From an uncultured Paracoccaceae bacterium (GTDB lineage Bacteria; Pseudomonadota; Alphaproteobacteria; Rhodobacterales; Rhodobacteraceae), in NCBI GenBank assembly GCA_947492585.1, contig CANLND010000002.1, positions 124,001 to 188,000 of the forward strand: a DNA stretch of 64,000 nucleotides, written 5' to 3'. The position numbers and the translations under genes are program-made. Below are positions 26,030 through 34,880 of this stretch, piece by piece. The number at the start of each line of letters is the position of its first letter. Within the stretch, counting starts at the first letter, position 1. The notes beneath the pieces were generated by a model. It was given only the letters and a program-made list of their open reading frames with translations. It searched no databases and had not been told where the DNA came from.

Positions 26030-26625
26030 GGCAGCAACACCTGTGTTCTGTCGCCAGCAGCATAGCGGCGCAGGACGGCCGGGTATAATTTGTGCTCTTG
26101 AATCAGCACACGTGCGGCCAGACTGTCTGGTGTATCGCCTGCGACAACCGGCACTGTAGCCTGTCCCAAAATGGGGCCGTCATCCAGCAACGGCGTGACC
26201 TCATGAACCGAGCAGCCCGCCTCGGCGTCGCCGGCTTCGATGGCGCGGGCGTGGGTGTGCAAACCTTTGTATTTTGGCAGCAACGACGGGTGGATGTTCA
26301 GCATCCGCCCTTCGAAATGCGATACAAAACCTGCTGTCAGAACACGCATAAAGCCTGCAAGACAGACGATATCAGCGCCTGCGGCCAAAATGGGTTTGAC
26401 CAGCTCTGCTTCAAAGGCGGCGCGGTCTTTGCCAAAGGGGCGGTGATCCACAACAGCCGTGGGAATGCCCATATCAGCGGCCTTGGCCAGCCCCCCCGCA
26501 TCGGCGCTATTGGCCAACACCAGACAAGGACGACCGGGATGATCGCCTGTCATAGATTTGGCAAGTGTCACCATATTGGAGCCGCCACCCGAAATCAGGA
26601 TGGCGACTTTCTTGTGTTCGCTCAC
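26026..26625 (-). CDS. purN: Phosphoribosylglycinamide formyltransferase
   Basis: PurN transfers the formyl group from 10-formyl-tetrahydrofolate to GAR in purine synthesis. 199 residues; I-S-G-G-G-S-N-M (phosphate loop), the catalytic region [10 protein letters not shown] and G-C-S-V-H-E-V-T-P with the essential histidine and the D-x-G-P are all present ([10 protein letters not shown]). The start is GTG at 26625, inside the purM stop (GTGA), and this gives the usual N-terminus [12 protein letters not shown]. Co-translated with purM. Confidence 0.97.
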   Translation of the reverse strand: MSEHKKVAILISGGGSNMVTLAKSMTGDHPGRPCLVLANSADAGGLAKAADMGIPTAVVDHRPFGKDRAAFEAELVKPILAAGADIVCLAGFMRVLTAGFVSHFEGRMLNIHPSLLPKYKGLHTHARAIEAGDAEAGCSVHEVTPLLDDGPILGQATVPVVAGDTPDSLAARVLIQEHKLYPAVLRRYAAGDRTQVLLP

Positions 26626-27668
26626 AGCAAAGAGCCCGTGTAACGCATCCCCGCGCCTTTGGTGACGGTGCCCAGACGGGTGACAGTTTCGCCCTCGCCT
26701 TTCAGCACCTCGACCAGCGCATCAGCCCGGTCTGCGGCAACGGAAAGGATCATGCCTTGACCACAGTTGAAGGTTTTCAGCATTTCCGTTTCCGAGATAT
26801 TGCCAGCCGACGCCATCCATTTGAACACAGCAGGCAGCTCCCATGCGTTCAGGTCGATGTCGGCACCCAGATCGTCGGGCAACACGCGGGGCAGGTTTTC
26901 GGTCAGACCACCGCCAGTGATATGCGCCAGCGCGTGTACGCCGCCAGCACGGATCGCGGCCAGCGATTGTTTGACATAGAGACGTGTTGGGGTCAGCAAT
27001 GCCTCACCCACGGTGCCCTCGCCAAAGGGACAGTCCGAATCCCAGGTCAGGCCGGAGACTTCAACCAGTTTGCGCACCAGGGAATAGCCGTTAGAGTGCA
27101 CGCCGTCTGACGCCAGCCCCAGCAAAACATCACCGTCTTGGACATCGGCGGGCAGCGCAGTGCCGCGCTCCATCGCACCAACAGAGAAGCCTGCGAGGTC
27201 AAAATCACCTTCGGGGTACATGCCGGGCATTTCCGCGGTCTCACCACCGATCAACGCACAGCCAGAGCGCACGCAGCCCTCGGCGATGCCTTCGATGATA
27301 CGCGCGGCCGTATCAGTATCCAGTTTGCCGGTGGCAAAGTAATCAAGGAAAAACAAAGGCTCAGCACCCTGGCACACCAGATCGTTCACACACATGGCGA
27401 CCAGATCGATGCCCACACCGTCTACAACACCGGTGTCGATAGCGATGCGCAGTTTAGTGCCGACGCCGTCGGTTGCACCGACCAGAATGGGATCGGTGTA
27501 ACCGGCGCCCTTTAGATCAAACAGCGCCCCAAAGCCGCCGAGACCGCTCATCACGCCTGAACGGTTGGTGCGTTTGGCTGCCGGTTTGATCCGGTCCACC
27601 AGGGCATTGCCCGCATCAATATCCACGCCCGCGTCTGCATAGGTCAGGCCGTTTTTGCCGCTGGTCAT
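26622..27668 (-). CDS. purM: Phosphoribosylformylglycinamidine cyclo-ligase
   Basis: PurM (AIR synthetase) closes the imidazole ring of AIR using ATP. 348 residues, family length. Motifs: [24 protein letters not shown], and [15 protein letters not shown]. The ATG at 27668 has GAGGAG eight bases upstream; the 60-residue extension upstream in frame is not PurM. First gene of the purM-purN pair, divergent from the NmrA-like gene. Confidence 0.98.
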   Translation of the reverse strand: MTSGKNGLTYADAGVDIDAGNALVDRIKPAAKRTNRSGVMSGLGGFGALFDLKGAGYTDPILVGATDGVGTKLRIAIDTGVVDGVGIDLVAMCVNDLVCQGAEPLFFLDYFATGKLDTDTAARIIEGIAEGCVRSGCALIGGETAEMPGMYPEGDFDLAGFSVGAMERGTALPADVQDGDVLLGLASDGVHSNGYSLVRKLVEVSGLTWDSDCPFGEGTVGEALLTPTRLYVKQSLAAIRAGGVHALAHITGGGLTENLPRVLPDDLGADIDLNAWELPAVFKWMASAGNISETEMLKTFNCGQGMILSVAADRADALVEVLKGEGETVTRLGTVTKGAGMRYTGSLL

Positions 27669-27883
27669 CTCTTGGCTCCTCTGAATTGGATGCGCTGCCT
27701 TTACCCCAAGGCGCGCATGAAGGGAACAAGGGATTGCGATCTGTTTCAAGATCCTTGTGGTACGATACGCTGCCCCGCGCGCAGACTGGCAGTTCTGTGT
27801 CGGTTCTGGCGCATTTTGCAGCGTGGAAAATTGCGATAATCGGCCCAAACCAAGACATAGCCGACATACTGAAAGCTCTCATC

Positions 27884-28858
27884 ATGACCAAAACGACCGT
27901 CCTCATCACCTCGGCCACCGGCCGCATCGGTAAAGAACTGGTGGCGCGTCTGGCGCAAAATCCCGATATCCACGTGCGTGCCTGTTATTTCAGCGACGCC
28001 AAGGCGCAAAGCCTGCTGGATCTGGGCGCAGACGAAGTGGTGAAATTTGACCTGTCCGATACGGCCACTTGGGACGCGGCATTGCAAAACGTTGATGCCG
28101 TCTACTCCGCATCACTCGACCCAATGCTGCAAGGGCACCTGAACTTTTGTAAAGAGCTGGGCAACCGCAAGGACCAGATCAAACATGTTGTGCGCGTCAG
28201 CTGCATGGGGGCGGACACCAACACTGCGTCCTATATCGCGGATCAACACGCGTCGCGCGATGGGGCTGCAATCCCATTGATGCTGCAACACTACTGGTGG
28301 GGTGAAAAAGCGTTGATCGACGCCGGGCTGAACGTGACTGCCCTGCGCAACAACTTCTTTATGAACCACCTGTTGAAAACCGATTGCGACCAGATCGAAG
28401 CCGAGGGCTGGTTCTCTAATCCCTTGGGCGATATGCGCAACTCCTTTGTCGCCACCCGCGACATCGCCGAAGCCGCAGCTGTCTGCCTGACCGAAGGCCC
28501 AGCGCGTCACGCCAACAAATTCTACGACATCACCGGCCCTGCACCACAGTCTATGGCGGAAATTGCCGCGGATCTGGGCCGCGCCATGGGCAAAGACATC
28601 GAATATCGTGCCCAGTCTATGGTTGATTTTGAGGCCGACTTTGGCGCCACCCGCGCTGAGTTCTTTGAATATCTGACCAACGGGTTCTACACCCGCTGTA
28701 GCCCGGATTTCTACAATCTCACCGGCCACAAACCAACGTCGTACTATGACTACCTCACCACCAAGGGCGCCAGCGGCGAAACCGGTCTGGAAGAGCTGTG
28801 GCAGGGCAACCTATGGAAAAAAGGCGAAGACGCGATGAAAGACGCCGCTAAGGCCTAA
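27884..28858 (+). CDS. NmrA-like NAD(P)-binding protein
   Basis: A 324-residue atypical short-chain dehydrogenase of the NmrA type. The N-terminal Rossmann motif is T-V-L-I-T-S-A-T-G-R-I-G-K (G-x-x-G-x-x-G variant), binding NAD(P). There is no Y-x-x-x-K catalytic pair in the usual place, as typical of NmrA-like proteins, which are often redox sensors or reductases acting on small molecules (quinone or phenolic substrates). Residues about 100-110 (V-V-R-V-S-C-M-G-A) form the next core strand. The chosen ATG at 27884 begins M-T-K-T-T-V-L-I-T; the longer frame has no similarity. Single gene, with a strong terminator. Confidence 0.85.
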   Translation: MTKTTVLITSATGRIGKELVARLAQNPDIHVRACYFSDAKAQSLLDLGADEVVKFDLSDTATWDAALQNVDAVYSASLDPMLQGHLNFCKELGNRKDQIKHVVRVSCMGADTNTASYIADQHASRDGAAIPLMLQHYWWGEKALIDAGLNVTALRNNFFMNHLLKTDCDQIEAEGWFSNPLGDMRNSFVATRDIAEAAAVCLTEGPARHANKFYDITGPAPQSMAEIAADLGRAMGKDIEYRAQSMVDFEADFGATRAEFFEYLTNGFYTRCSPDFYNLTGHKPTSYYDYLTTKGASGETGLEELWQGNLWKKGEDAMKDAAKA

Positions 28859-28876
28859 TCGCAACAGACCTCAAAC

Positions 28877-28914
28877 AAAGGCCGCTGCGTTTCGATCAAC
28901 GCAGCGGCCTTTTT
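28877..28914 (+). terminator. Strong terminator after the NmrA-like gene
   Basis: A perfect 15-bp stem: AAAGGCCGCTGCGTT (28877-28891) with AACGCAGCGGCCTTT (28898-28912), 6-base loop, then T-rich tail. It also lies downstream of rpiB on the minus strand, where the A-run gives a matching T-tract, so it is bidirectional. Confidence 0.95.
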
Positions 28915-28934
28915 AAATTCCTAGATCGCAGTGA

Positions 28935-29375
28935 TCAGTCGCCGATCATATCCACGCGGGTGGCGTGGCGGCCGCCTTCGAATTCCGCATCAAGGAAGGC
29001 ATCAACCAGTTCCAACGCGATGGATTCGCCAACAACGCGCGCCCCGATAGACAGCATGTTGGCATTGTTGTGTTCACGGATCATGCGGGCTGAAAACGCA
29101 TCAGAGCAGACACCGCACCGGATGCCTTTGACTTTGTTTGCGGACATCATGATGCCTTGGCCAGTGCCACACAAAATAATACCCAGATCACAATCCCCCG
29201 AGGCCACGCGCGCCGCAGCCGCCTGACCATGCAGAGGGTAATGGGTGCTTTCGGGCGTGGTTGGACCGATATCGGCGACCTCATACCCTTTGGCTTCGAT
29301 ATGTTTGGAGATCACTTGACGCAGCTCAATGGCTGCGTGGTCGCTGGAAAGAACAATGCGTTTGCTGTCTGTCAT
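28935..29375 (-). CDS. rpiB: Ribose 5-phosphate isomerase B
   Basis: RpiB interconverts ribose 5-phosphate and ribulose 5-phosphate in the pentose phosphate pathway. The 146-residue length is standard. S-S-D-H-A-A-I-E-L and the loop I-L-C-G-T-G-Q-G-I with the catalytic cysteine are present, as is C-S-D-A-F-S-A-R-M and N-M-L-S-I-G-A-R-V. I start at the ATG at 29375 (M-T-D-S-K-R-I-V-L-S-S-D-H); the 61-residue upstream extension is not homologous. Confidence 0.97.
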   Translation of the reverse strand: MTDSKRIVLSSDHAAIELRQVISKHIEAKGYEVADIGPTTPESTHYPLHGQAAAARVASGDCDLGIILCGTGQGIMMSANKVKGIRCGVCSDAFSARMIREHNNANMLSIGARVVGESIALELVDAFLDAEFEGGRHATRVDMIGD

Positions 29376-29493
29376 GGAAAAGTCGCCTCGTTTCCAAAGA
29401 GAGATAAGCGGCGGGCCGCTGGGGGTGTGGAGCGCTTTTTCACATTTCAGAGGCCGTTTGTCCAATGCCCAGTGTGTAGAACAGCAACGACAG

Positions 29494-29521
29494 ATCAGCC
29501 CCGTCGTTAAACGGGGCTGAT
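29494..29521 (-). terminator. Hairpin after the Tat-exported hydrolase gene
   Basis: ATCAGCCCCGT (29494-29504) pairs perfectly with ACGGGGCTGAT (29511-29521) around a 6-base loop, 16 bases past the stop of the minus-strand gene. T-tract on the minus strand is weak. Confidence 0.6.
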
Positions 29522-29536
29522 TTACTACAAACGATT

Positions 29537-30511
29537 TTAGATTTGGCCAAACTGCCACGGCGCCGCGACGTAGTGATAGGCATCGTTGTGACGGGCCACC
29601 TGCCCCAAACCGGGGAAATCAAGGTGTGCACCCGTAACCAAGAGATTATCGCTGGCGGCACGGTCCAGCATCATTTTGCGGGTGGTCACCGTGGTTGCTG
29701 GATCCGCATCAAAGGCAATAGTCCAATCCGGATGGGCAAATTGCAACGCTGCCAAGTGAATAACGTCCCCCCAGAACAGCAGGCCTTCGCTGCCGCCATC
29801 CAACATGAAACCGGCATGCCCGGGTGTATGACCAGGTAGCGGAACTGCTGTGACCCCTGCTGCCACCTGCGCCTCACCTTTGAACAGGTTCAGGCGATCT
29901 GCGTATGGCGCGGTTGTGCTGCGCGCCATCTGGAAGAAGGGCTTATTTTCGTCGGGAACGCTGGCCAGAATAGCGTCGTCATTCCAGAAACCATATTCGG
30001 TTTCAGACACAACCAGTTCGGCGTTCTTGAACACTGCATGACCGGCAGCGTCGACTAGGCCACCTGTATGATCGGGGTGCATATGGGTCAGCAACACAGT
30101 TGAAATATCATCTGCGTGAACGCCCGCCGATTTTAGCGCGCTCCCCAATTGCCCAAGGCCTGGCCCCATCAACTGCGCTGTGCCGGCGTCAATCAACGTC
30201 AGTTTACCCGCGCGCTCGACCAGATAGCCATTCACCGGCACCTGCAATGCGTCTTCTTTGAAACGATAAAGCGTGCCCGCCATCGCGGCTTTGGCCTGTG
30301 CGCTGTCAAACCCGTTGATGATCTGCTTACCAAGGCCGATGTGCCCATCAAGGAGCGCCGTCACCGTGGCGTCACCGACGGTAAACCGGCGAAACACCCC
30401 GGACACCTCTGGCGTGGCTTTTGCCTGCGCTGCACGCGGCATGCTTGCGGCGGTCGCTACAAACGGAGCGGCTAAAAAACTGTTCAATAGATGTCTACGA
30501 GAAAGGGACAT
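29537..30511 (-). CDS. Tat-exported MBL-fold metallohydrolase
   Basis: A 324-residue metallo-beta-lactamase-fold hydrolase. The N-terminus M-S-L-S-R-R-H-L-L-N-S plus a hydrophobic stretch and A-Q-A site is a twin-arginine signal, so a folded, metal-loaded enzyme is exported to the periplasm. The metal motif is T-H-M-H-P-D-H-T-G-G (H-x-H-x-D-H), with further metal ligands in P-G-H-T-P-G-H-A and T-G-A-H-L-D-F-P. The pattern is that of methyl parathion hydrolase / lactonase-like enzymes; the natural substrate (a lactone or ester) is not known. It is divergent from a LysR regulator (120-base shared promoter region) that probably controls it. Start chosen at 30511. Confidence 0.88.
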   Translation of the reverse strand: MSLSRRHLLNSFLAAPFVATAASMPRAAQAKATPEVSGVFRRFTVGDATVTALLDGHIGLGKQIINGFDSAQAKAAMAGTLYRFKEDALQVPVNGYLVERAGKLTLIDAGTAQLMGPGLGQLGSALKSAGVHADDISTVLLTHMHPDHTGGLVDAAGHAVFKNAELVVSETEYGFWNDDAILASVPDENKPFFQMARSTTAPYADRLNLFKGEAQVAAGVTAVPLPGHTPGHAGFMLDGGSEGLLFWGDVIHLAALQFAHPDWTIAFDADPATTVTTRKMMLDRAASDNLLVTGAHLDFPGLGQVARHNDAYHYVAAPWQFGQI

Positions 30512-30631
30512 GGTTGTTCTCCTGAATACCAAAAGGTTTTTCAACCTCGATGTGATCTTACCGATTGCAATTACCGCCAAGTAGACACATCTCAGTGATG
30601 CCCCTTATTGGTATTGCTTATAGGTGATGTG

Positions 30632-31567
30632 ATGGATCGTTTGACGTTGTTAAAGACTCTGGTGACTGCCGTGGACGAAGGCAGCCTGAACCGTGCGGCG
30701 CAGCGCCTTGGCCTGTCACAACCAGCGGTCAGTCAACAGATCAAACATCTGGAACAAATTCTGGAGCGCCAACTGCTATCGCGCACCGCGACAGGCGTGG
30801 TTGCGACGCGCGCCGGGCATCTGACCGTGGCCCATGCCCACGAACTTTTGCAGGGATTTCAAACGCTAAAAAGTGAATTGGCCGAAGACGCCGCACAGTT
30901 CACCGGTCGGTACCGTGTGAGCATCGGCAATATGCTGGGGCGCACGATTTTAACACCAATTCTGTTAGAGCTTAATCAAAAGTACCCGGATCTGAACATC
31001 GTGATCCGGATGGAGGACCGGTATGTTGACGTTGTCCGAGAGCACTTTGATCTGGCCATTCGAGCCGGAGGGTTGGGCTCTACCGATGGGTATGGCCGCA
31101 AACTGGGGGCATTGGAAACCGTGCTGGTCGCCACTCCCTCCTATCTTAGCAAACACGGGCGCCCAAAAACCCCAGCGGATTTGAGTGCGCTAAAATACAT
31201 TCAATACGGCGAAGAAGACCACGGCAGCGTGCTGGAAGTGTTTGAACACGGTGACTGGCACAGGGTTCCCATCACGACGGGGTTTACGGTCGATGACCCC
31301 ATGATGCTGTTGGAGGTGTTGAAAACCGGCACCGGCTTTAGCCGAGTACCATGGATGCTGGCAAAGACAGATCTGGCCACGGGCCAACTGGAGCGGATTT
31401 TGCCAGACATCCCAACCCGCCAGAAAGAGATCTATGCCGTCTACCCCACCCAGTCCGGCGTTGCGCCCGTTCAGGCGGAAATCTTGAGCGGCGTGGTTTC
31501 GCGACTGCGAACCGATGCCAACCCGCGCCCTGACGACACAGAACATCTGCGCCTGGTCACCGCCTAA
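30632..31567 (+). CDS. LysR-family transcriptional regulator
   Basis: A 311-residue LysR regulator. The winged helix-turn-helix is at residues 1-60 (S-L-N-R-A-A-Q-R-L-G-L-S-Q-P-A-V-S-Q-Q-I), followed by the linker helix and a substrate-binding effector domain from about 90. The ATG at 30632 begins M-D-R-L-T-L-L-K-T-L-V-T, the expected family start; an upstream TTG extension is unlikely. It is divergently transcribed from the Tat-exported hydrolase and probably regulates it and itself. The C-terminus carries a short polar tail. Effector unknown. Confidence 0.92.
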   Translation: MDRLTLLKTLVTAVDEGSLNRAAQRLGLSQPAVSQQIKHLEQILERQLLSRTATGVVATRAGHLTVAHAHELLQGFQTLKSELAEDAAQFTGRYRVSIGNMLGRTILTPILLELNQKYPDLNIVIRMEDRYVDVVREHFDLAIRAGGLGSTDGYGRKLGALETVLVATPSYLSKHGRPKTPADLSALKYIQYGEEDHGSVLEVFEHGDWHRVPITTGFTVDDPMMLLEVLKTGTGFSRVPWMLAKTDLATGQLERILPDIPTRQKEIYAVYPTQSGVAPVQAEILSGVVSRLRTDANPRPDDTEHLRLVTA

Positions 31568-31709
31568 TCGGCACGCAAGAGTGTGGCACCACAGCCCCGA
31601 TGCAAACCCGATTAACCCGCTGCACCGCCTCAGCAAAAGAAAATTTCTCCCCAAGGGGCAACACCCTCTTGGCGTTGCTTTGACATTGCTGTAATCAACC
31701 CCTGTTCCT

Positions 31710-31783
31710 GGGGGATTAGCTCAATTGGTTAGAGCAGAGCGCTCATAACGCTTTGGCTGGGGGTTCAAGTCCCTCATCCCCTA
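31710..31783 (+). tRNA. tRNA with CAU anticodon (Ile2 or elongator Met)
   Basis: A complete 74-base cloverleaf: acceptor GGGGGAT with ATCCCCT, D stem GCTC/GAGC, anticodon stem GAGCG/CGCTT with loop CTCATAA (anticodon CAT at 31744-31746), T arm GGGGG-TTCAAGT-CCCTC. CCA is not encoded. The anticodon alone cannot distinguish tRNA-Met from tRNA-Ile2 (lysidine-modified); the anticodon-stem context looks like the Ile2 type to me but this is not certain. A TTGACA-like hexamer lies at 31680-31685 upstream. Confidence 0.9.
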
Positions 31784-31843
31784 GGTGAACTCCAATAACC
31801 CAGACCTGCGCCACAGATTTTGCACACTGCGCAATGATCACGC

Positions 31844-33169
31844 CTAGCGATCACGGCCGATCACCAGTTCTGCCATTAGCCCCCCCAAATCTTCGCTGAC
31901 GCCCAATCGCAGAACACCACCGTGCGCACGGGCCACATCCGCGACGATAGCCAATCCCAGCCCCACACCGCTGCCTTTGTTTTGATTGCGAGCCGGATCC
32001 AGCCGGGTAAACGGACGAACCGCCTCGTTCCAGTATTCCTTTTGAATGCCCGGCCCATCATCTTCGACGCGGATCAACACCGATGTTTTGGTCAAAAGCA
32101 CCGAAACGCGGACACGCGTCCCATATCGCACGCCATTGGAAATCAGATTGCCCAGCGCGCGTCGTATACCGGCAACGTTTAAGGTTACGATGTCCGGCGC
32201 ATCGATATCACCCAGCATCACATCTTTGCCTTGTCGCTGCCAATCGGCGACAATCGTCGCTGCAAGTTTGCTCAAATCGACATCTTCGGGCGAACTCGTG
32301 GACACCCCGCGTGAAAAATCAAGAAACGCGTCCAATAGCTCCTGCATTTCATCAACATCTCGTAACAGTGGCGCCGCTTCGTCCTCATCCATCATGGCAA
32401 GCCCAAGCTTCAACCGGGTCAGGGGGGTGCGCAAATCATGGCTGACACCAGAAAGAATCAACGTGCGCTGCTCAATCTGGCGTTCGATGCGTGCGCGCAT
32501 ATCCAAAAACGCTCGCCCAGCAGCCCGCACTTCAGTCGCCCCCCCCAAAGCATAAGGCATGCTGCGCCCCCGCCCAAAGGCCTGCGCTGCCCGCGCCAAC
32601 CGCTTGATCGGACGCAACTGATTGCGCATGTAGAGCAACGAAATCACTGTCATCAAAAAACTGAACCCCACAAGTGTAAGAATCAGCTGATGCGGGGCCG
32701 CGGCCGTGACGCGCCGTTGATCAAAGGTCACCATGAGTGGGCCAAGATGGGTGCCGAAAACAACCGTCACCACGCGATTGTTTGGAAACTGCACCGCCAT
32801 CACCTCAGGGAGGTTGGTACGCATGGTGTCCCGCACCACGCGCCCAGAAAAATCTGTCCATCCCAGACGATCCTCTGGCGCGGGTCCGGTAGGTGGCAGA
32901 AACTGCGCCTCCATTTTTAGCGGTCCCAAATAAGGCGCAAGCCGCTGAAGAGCTTCATCGTGACTGTCGGAGAGATCAATAACGTTTTCCAACAAGTTGA
33001 TTTCACGCAGAATCGTGTATGTCATCTGCGCCGTCACGTCTTCCAAATCGCGGTTCACAAACGAAACGGACACCACAAATTGCAGCACAACGACCGGCAA
33101 CAATAGGATCAACGTGGCCCGGCCATACAAACTGCGCGGCATATACTGCTTCAAACCAGAAAAATTCAT
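31844..33169 (-). CDS. EnvZ-like sensor histidine kinase
   Basis: A 441-residue membrane kinase of the OmpR/EnvZ group. Helix 1 (about 18-37) and helix 2 (about 162-181) flank a periplasmic domain of about 120 residues; a HAMP linker (P-I-K-R-L-A-R-A-A-Q-A-F-G-R-G) precedes HisKA with H244 in G-V-S-H-D-L-R-T-P-L-T-R. The HATPase domain shows N-L-I-S-N-G-V-R-Y-G, D-D-G-P-G-I and G-V-G-L-G-L-A-I. No response regulator is encoded next to it, so its partner is elsewhere. Convergent with the CAU tRNA, divergent from the MBL-fold gene. Confidence 0.9.
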   Translation of the reverse strand: MNFSGLKQYMPRSLYGRATLILLLPVVVLQFVVSVSFVNRDLEDVTAQMTYTILREINLLENVIDLSDSHDEALQRLAPYLGPLKMEAQFLPPTGPAPEDRLGWTDFSGRVVRDTMRTNLPEVMAVQFPNNRVVTVVFGTHLGPLMVTFDQRRVTAAAPHQLILTLVGFSFLMTVISLLYMRNQLRPIKRLARAAQAFGRGRSMPYALGGATEVRAAGRAFLDMRARIERQIEQRTLILSGVSHDLRTPLTRLKLGLAMMDEDEAAPLLRDVDEMQELLDAFLDFSRGVSTSSPEDVDLSKLAATIVADWQRQGKDVMLGDIDAPDIVTLNVAGIRRALGNLISNGVRYGTRVRVSVLLTKTSVLIRVEDDGPGIQKEYWNEAVRPFTRLDPARNQNKGSGVGLGLAIVADVARAHGGVLRLGVSEDLGGLMAELVIGRDR

Positions 33170-33255
33170 ACCGTCGGATCCGATCCTGTGACTTAATTCT
33201 CGTGCACCCGCACGTCTAAAACGTCACTATAGGCGCAAACAGATCAGAGGCCAGC

Positions 33256-34170
33256 ATGTCCCCGTCCCTTTCGTATCCGCCCAAGCCCTTATCCCCTGTC
33301 ACGCTTGAACCTGGGCTGCGCCTGTTGCTGTGTCCCAACCCGTCACCCATGACGTTTCATGGCACCAACACCTACCTGTTGGGCACAGGTGACATCGCGG
33401 TGATAGATCCCGGCCCACAAGATGATGCCCATCTCAAAGCCATACTTGCGAGCCTAACACCGGATCAAAAAATCACTCACATTATCGTCACCCACAGTCA
33501 CTTGGACCACTCCCCACTTGCAAGTGTTCTCAGCTCTCGCACCGGCGCCCCCATATTCGCGTTTGGCCCCGCAACCGCCGGGCGCAGTTTGGTCATGCAA
33601 AAAATCGCGGCGGCGGGGTTGTCCGAAGGGGGCGAGGGCATCGATCATACGTTTACGCCCGACATATGCGTGCAGGATGGATACGTAATCGAAGGCAGCG
33701 ATTGGAACTTGGAGGTGCTGCACACGCCCGGTCATTTGGGCAATCACATCTGCCTGGCCTGGGGCAACGCCTGTTTTACCGCTGATCATGTTATGGGGTG
33801 GGCCAGCTCTCTTGTATCGCCCCCAGATGGTGACCTGACGGACTTCATGTCCTCGTGTGATCGGCTGGCCGCGCGCAACTGGCGCGTATTCTACCCCGGG
33901 CACGGCGCCCCCGTCGACGCCCCAAACGAGCGGCTGACCTGGCTGATCGAACACCGCCGCGCACGCGAGGTAAACATTCTTGACACGCTGTCTCGGGCAC
34001 CGGCGACAGCCGGTACGTTGGCCCAGTTGATTTACACCGAAACCCCCTCCGCGCTGATGCCCGCAGCAACCCGCAACGTGTTCGCGCATCTGATTGACCT
34101 ATATGGCAAAACACAGGTTTCGGCCCCCCTTCCGCTTACCCGTGACAGCGTCTTTTCCCGCGTTGTCTAA
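33256..34170 (+). CDS. MBL-fold metallohydrolase (LACTB2-like)
   Basis: A 304-residue cytoplasmic metallo-beta-lactamase-fold protein, with no signal peptide. The metal motif is V-T-H-S-H-L-D-H-S (H-x-H-x-D-H); H-T-P-G-H-L-G-N-H gives the next ligand histidine, and F-T-A-D-H-V-M-G-W the ligand aspartate. A C-terminal winged-helix-like part (about 230-290) is typical of LACTB2/glyoxalase-like proteins. In animals LACTB2 cleaves RNA; the bacterial substrates are not known. It is 86 bases from the kinase start, divergent. A tRNA-Asn follows. Confidence 0.9.
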   Translation: MSPSLSYPPKPLSPVTLEPGLRLLLCPNPSPMTFHGTNTYLLGTGDIAVIDPGPQDDAHLKAILASLTPDQKITHIIVTHSHLDHSPLASVLSSRTGAPIFAFGPATAGRSLVMQKIAAAGLSEGGEGIDHTFTPDICVQDGYVIEGSDWNLEVLHTPGHLGNHICLAWGNACFTADHVMGWASSLVSPPDGDLTDFMSSCDRLAARNWRVFYPGHGAPVDAPNERLTWLIEHRRAREVNILDTLSRAPATAGTLAQLIYTETPSALMPAATRNVFAHLIDLYGKTQVSAPLPLTRDSVFSRVV

Positions 34171-34238
34171 TTTTTTTCATTTTATTTCATTTCCCCTCTG
34201 GACGCCTCCAATTCCCACAGCTATACGGCACGGACCGT

Positions 34239-34313
34239 TCCGACGTAGCTCAGCGGTAGAGCAGTTGACTGTTAATCAATTGGTCGTAGGTTCGATCCCT
34301 ACCGTCGGAGCCA
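34239..34313 (+). tRNA. tRNA-Asn (GUU), copy 1
   Basis: A full cloverleaf with encoded CCA: acceptor TCCGACG with CGTCGGA, D arm GCTC-AGCGGTA-GAGC, anticodon loop CTGTTAA with anticodon GTT at 34271-34273, T arm GTAGG-TTCGATC-CCTAC. Identical to copy 2. Confidence 0.98.
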
Positions 34314-34340
34314 AATCTTCCCAGAAGGTTGGCAATACAT

Positions 34341-34371
34341 GACAAAGCGCTCCTTCTGGGGCGCTTTTGTC
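34341..34371 (+). terminator. Terminator after tRNA-Asn copy 1
   Basis: GACAAAGCGC (34341-34350) pairs with GCGCTTTTGTC (34361-34371); the apex TCC-TTCT-GGG extends the stem. It lies 27 bases past the tRNA. Confidence 0.8.
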
Positions 34372-34376
34372 GTTCT

Positions 34377-34741
34377 GGGCACGCATGCGTTACCTTCGTA
34401 TGGCCCTGTCACAGTTTCCAACTCCCCAGCAGTTCATTCAGGCCCGTTTTTGCTCAAACTCGGTCAGGCTGTCCAGCAGACGTCGGGCGACCGCCCTCTC
34501 CCTCAGCAGCGACGGACCACTACAAACATCCTCAGCCCGCCTTCCGAACGCAGGCCCGCTCTATCGCACTGATCTGGGCATTACGACCGACCGCATCATT
34601 CCTGCGGTAAATCTACGTGGTTGCCGAAAACGCCATCAAACCGCGACGGATCGAAACAACCTCAAGCATCGGACAAAAAATGAAATTTCTGCATTTTTTC
34701 TCTAGACGAGCTGAACTGGAAACCTTATAGAACGCCTCACA
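34377..34741. other. Spacer between tRNA-Asn copies; no gene supported
   Basis: This 365-base spacer has open frames of up to 112 codons in three plus-strand frames but none with a ribosome site or family resemblance, and they contradict each other. No integrase, inverted repeat or target-site duplication was seen. It may be non-coding or a decayed gene fragment. Confidence 0.45.
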
Positions 34742-34742
34742 T

Positions 34743-34817
34743 TCCGACGTAGCTCAGCGGTAGAGCAGTTGACTGTTAATCAATTGGTCGTAGGTTCGAT
34801 CCCTACCGTCGGAGCCA
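34743..34817 (+). tRNA. tRNA-Asn (GUU), copy 2
   Basis: Identical over all 75 bases to the tRNA-Asn at 34239-34313, including the encoded CCA. Confidence 0.98.
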
Positions 34818-34843
34818 AACCTTCCTAGAAGGCTGGCAATAGA

Positions 34844-34875
34844 TGACAAAGCGCTCCATCTGGGGCGCTTTTGTC
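34844..34875 (+). terminator. Terminator after tRNA-Asn copy 2
   Basis: GACAAAGCGCTCC (34844-34856) pairs with GGGGCGCTTTTGTC (34862-34875); followed by GTTTTA. It differs from copy 1 by one base in the loop. Confidence 0.8.
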
Positions 34876-34880
34876 GTTTT

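Larger units (their letters stand above)
34238..34376. repeat. Direct repeat copy 1 containing tRNA-Asn and its terminator
   Basis: This segment is repeated at 34742-34880. The tRNA part is identical in both; the 63 bases after it differ at only five positions, and sequence similarity ends sharply at both borders. The copies are 504 bases apart, start to start. Confidence 0.9.
34742..34880. repeat. Direct repeat copy 2 containing tRNA-Asn and its terminator
   Basis: Second copy of the segment at 34238-34376, same orientation. The tRNA is identical; the flank has five substitutions. Confidence 0.9.
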
